A stretch of 64,000 bases of DNA from Plazaster borealis (GCA_021014325.1 CM037473.1:21628822-21692821), one strand, 5' to 3'; positions 44,904-56,442 are shown, numbered from the stretch's first letter. Numbers and translations: made by a program. Notes: generated from the letters alone by a model not told the origin.

Positions 44904-45555
44904 CCATGTTGTAAATAATTCAGAAAAACCTTTTGTTACATCCAGACATTGAAATGAATGTCTGGTCACTGACTCCACTTTGCACAAGTTCTAACTATAA
45001 GTTAACTCATTTATTTCTGATTTAAATTTTGTTTCTGAAAACTGTGAAAATGATTTGATTACTTATAATCTGGAGCGGTTAAAATATTGTGTCATTTTAT
45101 GTTTACTTGTGCTAAAGTTTACAAAGCATGCATGTGATTAATGAAACTACTTTTACTTGTATAATTGTTATCAGTGCCCAGTGTCATGGCATTGAATTCT
45201 GCGCTTACTACACAATTACCATTTATCACTTACAGGGTTAGCGCAAAATATCTGCACTAGTTGTGTAAGCAAAGAATGCTACCTTAAAGTACACAAATAC
45301 ACATGTGTACAATTTTTTCGCTAACCTGTAAAACAGTCTTACATTTAGTGTTAGTTTTCCTTGTACAGTAAGCAGCGATATTTTGCTCACTTTAAGCAGA
45401 GCCACGAATTCGCGCCCACCAGCCATATGAAATTGATGCTAAACTGGAATCCAAATGTTGAGACTGAGTATAAAGCTTTTTCTTTTTTCCATTGGCTTCC
45501 TTTACAGCCCTGTTAGTTTTTAGAAATTGACACGTGTTTGTTTCTTTCAAAACAG
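44904..45555. other. Intron with degraded foldback
   Basis: 45175-45430 has weak inverted matches (tggcattgaattctgcgctt; agccacgaattcgcgccc) to the element at 5160-5285. Otherwise nothing is recognised. Confidence 0.45.
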
Positions 45556-45666
45556 ATTCTTGTTTTTCCACTCCGTGCCTTAATAATGGAGTGTGCACCG
45601 ACAATCAAGGTGCCTACAGTTGCCAATGTGTAACTGGTACAAGTGGAGTCAACTGTGAAATCGAGG
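45556..45666 (+). CDS. EGF19 exon
   Basis: Acceptor caaaacag, donor gtatgt, 111 nt, phase 1 to 1. Encodes SCFSTPCLNNGVC, then YSCQCVTGTSGVNCEIE. O-glucose consensus CFSTPC. Confidence 0.93.
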
Positions 45667-45818
45667 GTATGTTAATCGTAATGATTTTATGAAATAATAA
45701 TAATAGCTTCATATCAATAGTTCCATGGTAATACTCAATAGTCACATTGACAAGAGGTTTCAGAATTCTGGTTTTCTTCCAAATTTTTGTGATTTTATCC
45801 AAAACCCACACCATCATG

Positions 45819-46190
45819 TTAAAGGCCCTGTACACAATTGGTAATTGTCAAAGACCAGTGTTCTCACTTGTTGTATCCCAACATATGCATAAAATAACAA
45901 GCCTGTGAAAATTTGGGCTCAATTGGTCATCGAAGTTGCAAGAAAATGATGAAAGAAAAAACACCCTTGTTGTACAATTGTGTGCTTTCAGATAGGAATA
46001 AAAACTTCTTGCAAGAAGTTTTTATTATTTTAGTGAGAAATTACCTCTTTCTCAAAAACTACGTTACTTCAGAGGGAGTCGTTTCCTACAATGTTTTATA
46101 CTATCAAGAGCTCTCCGTTGCTTGTTACCAAGTAAGTTTTTATGCTAATATTTGTTTTGAGTCATTACCAAATGTGTACGATACCTTTAA
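45819..46190. mobile_element. TTAA foldback family A, copy 13
   Basis: TTAAAGGCCCTGTACACA to gtgtacgatacctttaa, full length, inserted 62 bp before the EGF20 exon. Confidence 0.85.
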
Positions 46191-46252
46191 ACCTCAAGTC
46201 AGCCAGTTTATACACCGTTGTTAAAATAATGTTCATGTTTATTTTCCCCCAG

Positions 46253-46375
46253 ACCTGTGTGTAAACAGTCCATGCCGGAATGGAGGCTCGTGCACAAGCC
46301 CTCAGCAGGGAAGCTTTTTATGTACCTGTCCGTTATATTTCTCTGGTATCTACTGTGATGTCTACACTGCTCCTG
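46253..46375 (+). CDS. EGF20 exon
   Basis: Acceptor ttttcccccag, donor gtgagt, 123 nt, phase 1 to 1. Encodes DLCVNSPCRNGGSC, then FLCTCPLYFSGIYCDVYTAP. O-fucose consensus C2-RNGG-S-C3. The nearby upstream foldback has not disturbed the acceptor. Confidence 0.93.
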
Positions 46376-46534
46376 GTGAGTCTGCCTTCGGATATATCTA
46401 AAATCTAGTCCCTAAAAAAAGTCCAAACAATAGACTGTGCAAGTCTCGTGCATATTTAAACTTCCGGTACCATTGTGGTCCCAACCATGTGGAGTTTTAC
46501 GTGGGCAGGATTTTGTTTTGTCAATTATTTTAGT

Positions 46535-46830
46535 TTAAAAGGACACGTTGCCTTGGATCGGGCGAGTTGGTCTATAAAAAGCATTTGTAACCGTTTGTTA
46601 AAATTCATACAGTTAGAAAGATGTTTTAAAAGTATAATACAATGATCCACACAAATATGTCTCGAAATTGCGTGGTTTACCTTTTACATCGTGATCAAAC
46701 ACGGTCGGCCATTTTGTGGAGTCAACATTTTGACTCCACAAAATGGCCGACCGTGTTTGTTCGCAACAAACGGTTTCAAACGCTTTTTTTTAGACCAACT
46801 CGTCCGATCCAAGGCAACGTGTCCCTTTAA
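46535..46830. mobile_element. TTAA foldback family E with 30-bp perfect hairpin
   Basis: TTAAAAGGACACGTTGCC and ggcaacgtgtccctttaa are terminal inverted repeats with TTAA at both edges. The centre is a perfect hairpin: left arm 46696-46725 (starts caaacacggtcggcc), a 4-nt loop, right arm 46730-46759. A second, partial copy is at 50463-50700. Confidence 0.9.
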
Positions 46831-47312
46831 CCTAGTTTATGGCTATGAAAATTATGTTGTTTGGAATGTAATACTATGTGATTAACAAATTGAAAGTAAA
46901 ATCAAATCAACAAAATAACAAAGAAAACCTGAGAATTAGACCCGACCTCCGTTTCCGGTTACTTGAAAAAAAATAAAGAATTTTGCCCAGCTGCCAGTCA
47001 TGTTGTCATGAAACCTATGTAATAGACGCACACATTCGTGCGTGATTGGCAGATGGGGTTTGAAGCAATAAGCATCCTCGTTTTAAGTTTGTTTCAATGT
47101 TAATTTGAACAAATTATTTGTATTGTACAAAAATTGAAGACTTATTTATAACAACTTGGTTTTGGGGTTTTTATTTTCAAAAATTTTGTATGAAAATAAT
47201 TTAACAAGAAGATTTGATTTCATAGAAGATGTAGTCTTCGTTTAAGTTTTTTTAATCGTTTTTGATTTGCGCAAGACTTAGCACAGTCTATAGGAGAACA
47301 AAAGGAAGTCCT
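46831..47312. other. Intron sequence, nothing recognised
   Basis: AT-rich; no exon or RNA gene. gacctccgtttc near 46945 is the inverse of gaaacggaggtc near 50748, suggesting family E flank remnants. Confidence 0.45.
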
Positions 47313-47708
47313 TAAAGGCATCGTACATGTTTGGTAATTGGAGCCTTTTGTTTGTTTCAATCCTTCATAGCTGTAGATATATACCATAAAACTAACCTGC
47401 GAAAATTTCGTTTTAAAAGGTGATAGCATTTGTGAGATATTGCCGAAAATCTGGAGCGGATATGTCCACGCAGGAAGAATAATCTGCATTGGAATACACA
47501 CTCTGGAGAAGCGTTACCGTAACGCTTCTCAATATTCAAAATATTTTGGGGATAAAAAGTGATATATTTTTCCATAACCGCAGTCCGTCGAAGTAAAAAT
47601 TGTCTCTCAAAATGCATTATACTATCCAAAGCTGCTGTACTTCTTACCAAGTAAGTTTTATTGCGATAAATTTTCAGAGTCATTACCAAACATGTATGAT
47701 GCCTTTAA
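47313..47708. mobile_element. Foldback family B, copy 3
   Basis: cttaaaggcatcgtacatg to catgtatgatgcctttaaa. The centre has a 25-nt palindrome (gagaagcgttaccgtaacgc onward, 47505-47530), a position occupied by different palindromes in other copies. Confidence 0.8.
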
Positions 47709-47927
47709 AGAGGGGCTCCAGGATGTTTGGAAATATTTAGCTTTAACATTTTTCCAATAGATGGAGTCCCCAAGAAATATAATAAATTATTATGAGTCCC
47801 TTACCTCACGCTAAAACAGGGTAAAAATGTCTTTTCCTCAAAACACTCCCAGCCCGAAATCTGAAAACGGGAGGTCAAACAAACCCCGCGACGAGGAACT
47901 CATGACGTCACCGGCTGCTAGTTAATT

Positions 47928-48545
47928 TTGATCTGCCTATATGAATGCACTGAGCTAACGCAAATACACCGCGAAACTTCACCATTTGCAATCAATACGG
48001 CTGTAAATATGACTTTTTATAGGATGATCCAACAGGCAAAAATCAGCAAGCCAATTTACAAAGGATTTATGATTTGGGGGTTTTCGTTCTTTGAGAGGCG
48101 AGGCGATTCCGCAGCTCGGCTTGATTTTCAGTACAATGCTTTACACGTCAAATTCAACCCTAACATACACACACGGCACGGCGATCCTGCCAAACAGCAA
48201 CAACGCAGACCGCGGCATTATCACGGGGGAGACCCCTATTATACACAACGCACAATCAAGCAGTCGCGTGATAGACTTAACGTTTCTGCGCATGCTCGGG
48301 AAAACGGTTATTCCCATGACATTGCAATAATCATCGCTGGTGTGCACACGTTCAAACCGTATACAGCACTGGTCCACACGCTCATGGTCTGCGGAGCTTT
48401 AGTTAAGTTCCGTGGAAATTTTAACTTGTTTATAGCGAAAAACTACCCAACGTGTAGGCTTCATTTTACAATTACACAATTTATGATGCTCTGGATGGAC
48501 AGAAAGAGTATTTTACTGTATGATGTAAGTTTGGTTTCTTCTTGA
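47928..48545 (+). other. Unclassified 205-codon open frame in an intron
   Basis: Long for this AT-rich context, and the surrounding 47840-48540 is richer in CpG than its neighbours. No domain is recognised, there is no signal peptide, and the composition (His, Arg, Gln and Ile patches) does not look like a defined family. Neither end has convincing phase-1 splice sites linking it to the EGF gene. It may be an unrecognised repeat; a gene is possible but not supported. Confidence 0.2.
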
Positions 48546-48977
48546 TTTGGTTTGGTTTCCGAGCAAAGAGACATATATGTGTGTGTTTATAATGCTAACC
48601 GTGAGTTTTTAGCCGCCAACGACGTCAAGGGGTCAATGCATATCATTATCATAGATAAACAGTTTTTGACTTTCGGCTGAAAAAGCGGTGCGGAGAGGTG
48701 CATTTTTGACCTGAATTCTTTATTACTAAATGCAAATTTTAAGTGTAAAATGGTTATTAACCGGTATCTGCGATGTCTATTTGGCCATAAAAAGGTAATA
48801 ACTCAAATACTGAGAGCATGCTAGAGCCGCTCTTTAATTTACCGGATCAACAAACATGTTGAGTGTGTCTACTCATTGACACCAACAACTTAAACAAAAG
48901 GGATCCAAACCTTACATATTTGAATATTAATTGAATGATATCCGGGTTGATGTATAGTCTTTATTTTCATTTTACAG

Positions 48978-49094
48978 TCATGCCTTGTGACCCCAACCCA
49001 TGTCTATCCCAGGGAATCTGTCAAGAAGTTGGCAATATGGCACAATGTATGTGCCCACCTGACTACACTGGGTTTCGCTGTGAAGTATACATAA
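48978..49094 (+). CDS. EGF21 exon
   Basis: Acceptor cattttacag, donor gtaagt, 117 nt, phase 1 to 1. Encodes MPCDPNPCLSQGIC, then AQCMCPPDYTGFRCEVYI. Six cysteines. Confidence 0.92.
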   Translation, partial: SCLVTPTHVYPRESVKKLAIWHNVCAHLTTLGFAVKYT

Positions 49095-49141
49095 GTAAGT
49101 GAACATTTTCCTATAATCTAAGTAACTGGCTGCGAATAATA

Positions 49142-49660
49142 TTGACTTTTGACTACTGTAGAGCTAGGTCCTTTAGAGAAATTTATATCCAGTTTGACCT
49201 GGCCCCAATTCCAGTGAGACTCGAGCAGCTCTTTGTTAGTTATGGTAAATCAATTTTCAACTCTGACAACTATAGACAATGGCTCCCTCCCCCTAGAAAC
49301 TACAACTTGAGAAACTCTTCCAAACTCTCTTCAATCAAATGCAGGACAAACCGATACAAAAACAGCTGCATTCCCTCCCTTGTTAATTTGCTGTTTCTTC
49401 TGCTTGGTCCCATTTTTTCTCGTATTTTTAAAGGTTTTATCTTGCTATTGTTTATTTCTTAAATTGTATATTTTTATATTTATATATATATTTTTTTTAA
49501 TCCGTTTATATGTTTTTCTCAGCCTTTTCTGGTCTATTGTATCTTGTCTTGCAATTTTTTAATCTGTGATGTATTTTACTGTATATTGAACACAATTCAG
49601 CCCTTGGGCTGCAATGTTTGAGTTTTAATAATAATAATAATAATAATAAACATTTATATA
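49142..49660 (+). pseudogene. LINE ORF2 C-terminal fragment and tail
   Basis: 49142-49390 encodes a segment like the C-terminus of CR1/jockey-type reverse transcriptases: LPPPRNYNLRNSSKLSS, then CRTNRYKNSCIPSLVNLL. The typical order Y-N-L-R-N-S, C-R-T-x-R and F/C-I-P is kept. The frame decays downstream and ends with an (AAT)n run at 49627-49650. It is a 5'-truncated copy, sense to the host gene. Confidence 0.7.
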
Positions 49661-49861
49661 GCACTACATACGAAGCGATAATAAACCAATAATAATAATT
49701 AAAAAAAAACAATAACTCAATACTGTGGCCCTACTAGTTGGTTTGATTCCTGATTCGATTCCCGGCTAAGGCTATATGGGAGTAGAGTTGTTCGTTGGTT
49801 CTCTTCTAAAAAAATTAAGTTCAAAAACCAATGGTGTTTTGGAGATTTTTAAAACCATGGC

Positions 49862-50025
49862 CATGTGAGTTGGGTTGGTGTAGTGGTATCTTTCCCCGCC
49901 TTCCACCTCTAGGACCCCGGTTCGAATCCCACCGGGGGCACTATGTGGATTGGGTTTTTCAGTCCCTACCCGACTGTGTGGGTTTTCCTTGGAGTATTTC
50001 TCTGGGTTTTCCTCCCACATCTAAA
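49862..50025 (+). repeat. tRNA-derived SINE
   Basis: Head with ttggtgtagtggtatc (A-box-like) and ggttcgaatccc (B-box), then gcactatgtggattgggttt and ttttcctcccac. The same tail occurs inverted at 647-784. Confidence 0.8.
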
Positions 50026-50272
50026 ACTGAAATTTCCTTCTTCGTCTTCTCTCCATTGGGTTCTTGGCTAGTATAGTGATTAGGTTCACTTTCTGAGAGT
50101 CCTTGGCTTCACAACCAGAATTGATGAAATTAAATGAAATGAAATATGATTTATACCAAAATGCAAAAAGTCATTTTTCTTCATAGGTGCTGTTGCTGCA
50201 ATGCGACTAGTTTTATTCAAAAAGGGATGTATTTTGTTGACTTTGATTTTCATGTTTTTTTGTTTACTTCAG

Positions 50273-50383
50273 TTCCCAATCCGTGCTCTTCAAATCCCTG
50301 TGTCAGTGGCAACTGCCTCAATGCAGTCACAAGTTTCAGCTGTAACTGTGTGAATGGCTACAGCGGCCCGATCTGTAATATAC
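50273..50383 (+). CDS. EGF22 exon
   Basis: Acceptor gtttacttcag, donor gtaagt, 111 nt, phase 1 to 1. Encodes [14 protein letters not shown], then FSCNCVNGYSGPICNI. It has the 4-residue C2-C3 loop and CSSNPC of the EGF1-9 group, although it lies among 5-residue-loop modules. Confidence 0.93.
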
Positions 50384-50462
50384 GTAAGTTCAGTATGCAG
50401 TTGTTTTCTTGTTTTAGGGGGATAGAGTCTACATATTTCTTACTAAAGGGGATAGTGGCCCT

Positions 50463-50700
50463 AAGTTAAAGGGACACGTTGCCTTCGGATTGGGGGCTTT
50501 GGACTATAGTATAAAAAGCATTTGTTATGAAATGAATAAGGTTGGAAAGATTTCAAAAAACTAGAATTTAAAGATCCACACAAATATATTTCTTGAAATT
50601 GTGTGGTTTTCCTTTTACTTCGTGAACTACGGTCCGCTATTTTGTAGAACCAAATTTTTGACTTCAATTTCTGTAACCATTTCATAGGTTTAATGATACC
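50463..50700. mobile_element. Foldback family E, partial copy
   Basis: aagttaaagggacacgttgc and ataaaaagcatttgttat match the left arm of 46535-46830. The right half is diverged or missing. Confidence 0.65.
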
Positions 50701-50876
50701 AAGAACATCAGTTTGGCAAAAATCTTAATTGTTTACAGGTGTCTAGAAACGGAGGTCAGGTCTTATTCTTGGGTTTTCTTTGTTGATTTGCTAAATTTAT
50801 TTTACTTTCATTTAATTCATGGCTAAATGTTACTTTCACAACAATATGATTTGATTTTCATAACCATAAACTGCGT

Positions 50877-51238
50877 TAAAAGGATTGTATACGTTTGGTA
50901 ATTGGAACCCACCGTTTGTTTCTATCCATATAGTGGTGGATATATACCATAAAACTAACCTGTGAAAATTTAATTAAAAAAGGTGCTAGCGTTTTTGAGA
51001 TATTTCTGAAAAGCTGGAGCGGTTATGTCCACGCAGGAAGAATAATCTGCAATTGGAATACACAATCTGAGAAACGATTCTGACAGAAATGCTTCTCAGA
51101 TTCAAATAGTTTTGGATAAAAACTTATATCTTTTTCCATAACGACATTTAATACTTCAAAGTGAAATGTTTCTCAAAATGCTTTATACTATCAGAAGCTG
51201 CTGTACTTCTTATCAAGTAAGTTTGTATTGCCATTAGT
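50877..51238. mobile_element. Foldback family B, copy 4
   Basis: ttaaaaggattgtatacg and the family B blocks (taccataaaactaacctgtg, gcaggaagaataatctgc). The right end is replaced by the next foldback. Confidence 0.7.
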
Positions 51239-51577
51239 TTGGTAATTACTCAAAATATATATTAACATAAAAACTGACTTGGTAATGAGCAGCAGAGAGC
51301 TGTTGATAGTATAAAACATTGTAGGAAACGACTCCCTCTGAAATAACGTAGTTTTTGAGAAAGAGGTAATTTCTCACTAAAATAATAAAAACTTCTTCCT
51401 ATCTGAAAACACACAAATTTGTACAACAAGGGTGTTTTTTCTTTCATCATTTTCTTGCAACTTCGATGACCAATTGAGCCCAAATTTTCATAGGCTTGTT
51501 ATTTTATGCATATGTTGGGATACACAAAGTGAGAACAATGGTCTTTGACAATTTCCAAACGTGTTCAGTGCCTTTAA
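51235..51577. mobile_element. TTAA foldback family A, copy 14 (left end truncated)
   Basis: Begins at tagtttggtaattactcaaa, where family B breaks off, and ends gttcagtgcctttaa. The central palindrome is deleted (acttcttcctatctg). A composite with the preceding family B copy. Confidence 0.8.
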
Positions 51578-51760
51578 CCCCTTGAAGACGGAAGGCGGCT
51601 ATGACCGCTAATCGGGGTCCGGAATGCTGTGGACAGTGTATGTGGTAAGCCCTGGAATGCAGTCTGCAGCAGGTACAGCTGTGAGCAAACAAAGGATGCT
51701 GTGCAGTCATGCGTGTAAGCCGGGCATTGAGGCCGGATAATACTGGCGTCAAGGGGTTAA
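51574..51760. mobile_element. piggyBac-like TTAA element with CCCCTTGA ends
   Basis: TTAACCCCTTGA at 51574 and TCAAGGGGTTAA ending at 51760: perfect 8-bp inverted ends directly inside TTAA duplications. The CCC-starting ends and TTAA target are piggyBac-like (inference). The left TTAA is shared with the right end of the adjacent foldback. Confidence 0.8.
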
Positions 51761-51882
51761 ACTAAAGTATTTGAAGAAACAGAATCTCATTTAAAGTAAA
51801 ACCACCAACTTCGTCGTGGAAGTTTGAATAAGTGTGAGAATTGCACAGTCTAATTGACATGTAACTCTTTTTTTGTTTACAG

Positions 51883-51999
51883 CCCCTAATCCCTGCTTGA
51901 ATGTCCCTTGTCTCAATGGTGGAGTGTGCAACAACTTGGGCACATCTTATTACTGTAACTGCAGCAATACCCTATACACCGGATTGAACTGTGAAAACG
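51883..51999 (+). CDS. EGF23 exon
   Basis: Acceptor ttgtttacag, donor gtatgt, 117 nt, phase 1 to 1. Encodes PNPCLNVPCLNGGVC, then YYCNCSNTLYTGLNCEN. Six cysteines; possible N-glycosylation at NCS. Confidence 0.93.
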
Positions 52000-52294
52000 G
52001 TATGTCCACTCTCAACTATCAGTTTCACCAAAGTTAGTTTGGAGAATATAGATGTGCCATTGGTTCTGGTTTTTGTGGTTTGACAGTGTTTGTATTAATA
52101 AATTCACGAAAACTATTTGTTGTCACGCCAGTATAATACAAACCTTCAAATTTAGGCAAACTTTCAAAAGTTTACAGGCTTAAAAAGTTGCTATTATAAA
52201 ATAAAATGTTTCAAAACTTTGGTTCAACCTTTAGCACAAAGTGCCCTGGTAGATAATGTCACACATGTTTAAAGTTTAAGATCACAAGTGTGTT

Positions 52295-52765
52295 CAGGCA
52301 TGCAACTCTTCCGCGGATCCGCGGATTTCCGCGTTTTTCAATTCGCGGATCCGCATTTTTCTGCATTTTTCAAAAATCCGGCCATGAAAAAAAAATTCCG
52401 TTTGCGGCGCCCCGGAATCTTGGACCGCGCTACAAGGAGGAATTATCGTCTGGCTCCGTGTTTTGTATACGTACGTAACAGGAAAACCAAGTGCAGGACA
52501 CAGACTCCGTATACCGTGAGCATTATTAGGCTTATGTCCCTATAGCGCCCTCTGTCGACTTCAAGCCGATAGTCTGGCTCCGTATTTTCTTCTCACGTTA
52601 ATGATTATGTCGGGGTACGGGCACTATACTTGTGCACGCGCTTGACAAATACGTTGGAAAAACGTTTTCACACTCGATGTGCAAACGTAAATAATCAATC
52701 GCAAAATGACTTCGAGAAAAGGGTGCATTTTCCTCTTTTTTTTAAATTGAAGAGTTGCATGCCTG
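52295..52765. mobile_element. Terminal-inverted-repeat element (hAT-like ends)
   Basis: Exact 17-bp inverted ends CAGGCATGCAACTCTTC at 52295-52311 and 52749-52765. The flanks gtgtgtt and gtatgtt agree at 6 of 7 positions as a possible target duplication. It is 471 bp, GC-richer than its surroundings, with no transposase. Confidence 0.8.
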
Positions 52766-54864
52766 TATGTTGATGTTTAGGTCTTTTTCAAGTATCATCA
52801 TGGTTGATGACAGTTGTTGCATGTCGTGATGGAGCTTCTGGCGCATTGGATTCGAGTTATGACGGCCTAGTAATCATGTTGTGGATTGGATCATGGTCCT
52901 GATACTTTTGTCCCTGAGCAAGACTCTTTTAACCATTAATTGCATCTCTTAACCTAGTTGTACAATTGTGAAATTGAGTCGTGGGACCACTCACTCACTC
53001 ACTCTACCGCATAGACATCTGGGGTCCATCGCGCTGATCTTCTATCATTACGTGAATTTCCCATTATTCATTAAACAAAATCTCTGAATTCTACTCACCA
53101 GTTTCACTGTGACTCTAATTATACTTCCCCAAGGCCAGCGATCCTAACCCACAGGCCTAATATTGGTGTCAAATAACCGAAATGCTCAAGAGCAGAGAGA
53201 AAGTTCTACTAATTCTTATTCGATTTCTCAAGATATATTTGGTTGATTTTTATGATTCAAAGTTACTTTCGTCCAATACTTCACATTATATACAAGAACC
53301 TGTGAAATTTTTCAGTATTTGTGTCGGTAAACTCACAGGCAGTGACACCCTAAACAACAATGTTTACGCCTCATGAACTTTTGATCAGATAAGAAAGATT
53401 GTTTTGAAAGATGCTTTTTCCAAAATCGATGAGTACCATCCCAAGTTTGTCATATAGGAAACTCAGGTCTGATTTTAATGAGTGATTCACGTAATGTGTC
53501 CGCAGTTAGTATTTTGGTTCCAGAGCCTGTCAACCTTGCTGGGTGGACCATTACCAGCAATTCGTGAACTAGATCAAGCGATTGAGGGCGCTGCGTGTTT
53601 AGTCACGTGCTGGGCTTTGCCAATCAATGAGAGAAAACGGCGGCGCCCACTGCATGACAACACGGGGAAAAAGTTATTGAAATCTTTCAAACTGTACCTT
53701 TGAAACGAACCCAATGGAATAATAATGTTTGGATATCTTCTTTACACATAACTCTATTTCATATCCTTTCAATTAATGTTATTCCATGTGTAAAAACACC
53801 GGTACGGTTGCGAAAAAACTAGGACGTTCGCCGTCGCCATTGTTGTGTGTACATTGCACGTGAAGTACATTGGACATTAGATACGTCCATACACACACAG
53901 ACATGTCGGAAGATTGGCGTTTCGTGTGAATGTGTGGTATGATGTCTGACTTTTGAACCTTTAGAAGTTGATTTCTTGTCGATGGTGACCATGATGTTTT
54001 AGACCATAGTAAGGTTCAGATCACGCTCTATCTTTGGCTGTTTTGTGTAGTCCACTAGCATGTGTAAAACTCGAGCTACATGTTTTTTAGTATTGAGGGT
54101 TGTTGCTGCTGAACGGTTAACAGGGCGGCCAAAAAATAAGTTTAGTACACCTTTGAGTATTTTAACCCAATTTTCAACACCCCGATGTACAATGATGAAG
54201 TTTCTTTAAATCGAAAAAAAATATGTCATGAACACAATTTACAACAATGTCCTTTACTTACGCTAATTGCAACAACAATCCGAACGGTCGTTTATATGGC
54301 TTTATTGACTTTAAAAAGTGTAATTTCTGTTTTACTCTGTTCTAGGCCTGGTTTTACTGTGTTTACATTGAAACACGCTCGTAAACTTTCAATCATATGA
54401 TGTACAATTAGTTTTTTCCCCCGATTTTTCAAAAAATTTCAAAGGAACTTCATGAATCATCTGTCTTCCGCATAGGCTAATTGCACTTTGTATTTTCGGC
54501 AGCTAAAGCAATCAAACGACCGTTTTATGTGCAAACGTTGTGTAAACCCAATGGAGTTGCTTGAGCGAAGTTGGCGCACGCGCAGAGGTACAGTTCACAA
54601 ATTGCTGGTAATGCCCAGTTGCTGGATCCAAGGTGTCCTCCTGCGGCCTCTAGATCCTGACCATCCAGTTGGGACCAGTCAAAAGAAAAAATCTTTTGAT
54701 AAATGCTGTATTTTGTTTTTAGTTGTACGCAAAATTTGTCCTTCTAAGGATGTTTTTTTAAGGGACAAACCCATTAGCTACTTCAGAAGTCCAGTTTAAG
54801 ATGTTCTCCAAGAAGTCAGATTGAATATTGGAAATTATACTCTGAGATAATTGTTTTGTTTCAG
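52766..54864. other. Intron 26 remainder
   Basis: 2.1 kb. 52800-52960 is a degraded tRNA-SINE (gtccctgagcaagactctt). 53480-53700 and 53800-53960 are locally GC-richer without a recognisable product. No EGF exon found. Confidence 0.5.
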
Positions 54865-54981
54865 CTCCTGATCCTTGTGCTTCTAACCCTTGCATAAATG
54901 ATGGTAACTGCATCAATCGTATCATAAGCTATGAGTGTTTCTGTTCAGCAAATGGCTTCTCTGGAACTAACTGCCAAATAC
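54865..54981 (+). CDS. EGF24 exon
   Basis: Acceptor tttgtttcag, donor gtaagt, 117 nt, phase 1 to 1. Encodes [15 protein letters not shown], then [18 protein letters not shown]-glucose consensus CASNPC. Confidence 0.93.
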
Positions 54982-55319
54982 GTAAGTTGCACTTTGAAAT
55001 TTCAGATTGTAACTGTCAAGTTTTGTTTTTATAACTACCACTCCGGTAATTTGTATTTAAAATTTAATTCCTCTGTGAGTCAATGGTGTTTTTTGCACTT
55101 ACCAAATTTTCAATATCTGGGCATGTGTTCAGACTTTCATATAAGCTATTGGATTAGAAAATGTTTCCTCTTGTGTCATTAAAATTTTGTATTTCTTAAT
55201 CAAATGGCTTTGTTTTTCTTGGTAATATTTGAGTGATTGTAAAAGTTGTGGGTTGATACAAGTCATAATAAAAATTGAATTTTATGAATCCCTTATCATT
55301 GTTCTTTTCTTTTAAACAG

Positions 55320-55424
55320 CGCCAAATCCTTGTGAAAGCATATTTTGTCTGAATAATGGAGTGTGTGACAGTGGACAGTGTGATTGTTCGAATACTGGTT
55401 ACGCCGGTTCTCGCTGTGAAATTT
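55320..55424 (+). CDS. EGF25 exon
   Basis: Acceptor ttttaaacag, donor gtaagt, 105 nt, the shortest EGF exon. Encodes PNPCESIFCLNNGVC, then DSGQCDCSNTGYAGSRCEI. The C3-C4 loop is only four residues (DSGQ), as in laminin- or tenascin-like short EGF modules; six cysteines remain. Confidence 0.92.
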
Positions 55425-55444
55425 GTAAGTATAAATTTCTAATA

Positions 55445-55800
55445 AACGTTAATTTTGCATCGGGGATAAATAATATAATTTGTTTTTACCCTTACACCGA
55501 TGTGCATTAAGCATCGTATACCTAGTACTTTACTCAATTATATTCTTTATCCCTGATGTAAAATTAACATCTATTAAATCGTTGCGGTACCCGCTGCTAA
55601 AACCTAGGATTCGAACTGCCTCTAGCCACCGGGCTAGCTCGGTGGTCTAGTGGTAAGACATCTGCTCTAGCAATGCAAAGGTGGTGGGTTCGAATCCCAC
55701 TCGAGTGGTTTGCCTGTGGATTTTTTTCACAGAACTCGGGAAAGTACTGAGTATACAGTGCTTAATACACATCGGTGTATAGGTAAAAACAAATTATATA
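55445..55800 (+). repeat. tRNA-derived SINE with inverted tail copy
   Basis: tRNA-like head at about 55633-55710 (ggtctagtggtaagacatc; B-box ggttcgaatccc), then a tail (aagtactgagtatacagtgc, acacatcggtgtat). The tail also lies upstream in inverse form (ttacaccgatgtgcattaag, 55491-55510), so two copies face each other. A further tail fragment is at about 10522. Confidence 0.7.
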
Positions 55801-56068
55801 AATTTCTACTAATTAATACTCAATATTACTTATAGACCTTATGCAAATGGCATCTTTGAAGTAGGGCACCCTTCTTTAATAATAGTAATAAACAGTTTTT
55901 ATATAGCGCAAAATTACAGTGAAGTCGCAAAGCGCTTTTGGAAAGTAAAGAGAGAAAAACCAAGACTGTAGAATACAACATACAAATACAAAAATTACAG
56001 AAAATACAGAAAGAACCACAAAATGCATACAATGAAAAATATAAGTTATTTCACAAAAAGATATGTCT

Positions 56069-56442
56069 TTAAAGGTATTGTACACATTTGGTAATGACCC
56101 AAAACAAATATCAGCATAAAAACTGACTTGGTAACAGGCAACGGAGAGCTGTTGATAGTATAAAACATTGTAGGAAAGGACTCCCTCTGAAGTAACGTAG
56201 TTTTTGAGAAAGAGGTAATTTCTCACTAAAATAATATAAACTTCTTGCAAGAAGTTTTTATTCCTATCTGAAAGCACTCAAATTTGTACAACAAGGGTAT
56301 TTTTTCTTTCATCATTTTCTTGCAACTTCGATGATCAATTGAACACAAATTTTCACAGGCTTGTTATTTTATGCATATGTTGGGATACACCAAGTGAGAA
56401 CACTGGTCTTTGACAATTACCAAACGTGTACAGTGCCTTTAA
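56069..56442. mobile_element. TTAA foldback family A, copy 15
   Basis: TTAAAGGTATTGTACACA to gtgtacagtgcctttaa, full length with central acttcttgcaagaagt. It is inserted in, or next to, the LINE fragment that follows. Confidence 0.85.

Noticed and set aside
53480..53705. A possible separate exon in the EGF23-EGF24 intron
   Set aside because: Locally GC-richer and open for 73 codons, but no cysteine pattern and no phase-1 splice sites on both sides.
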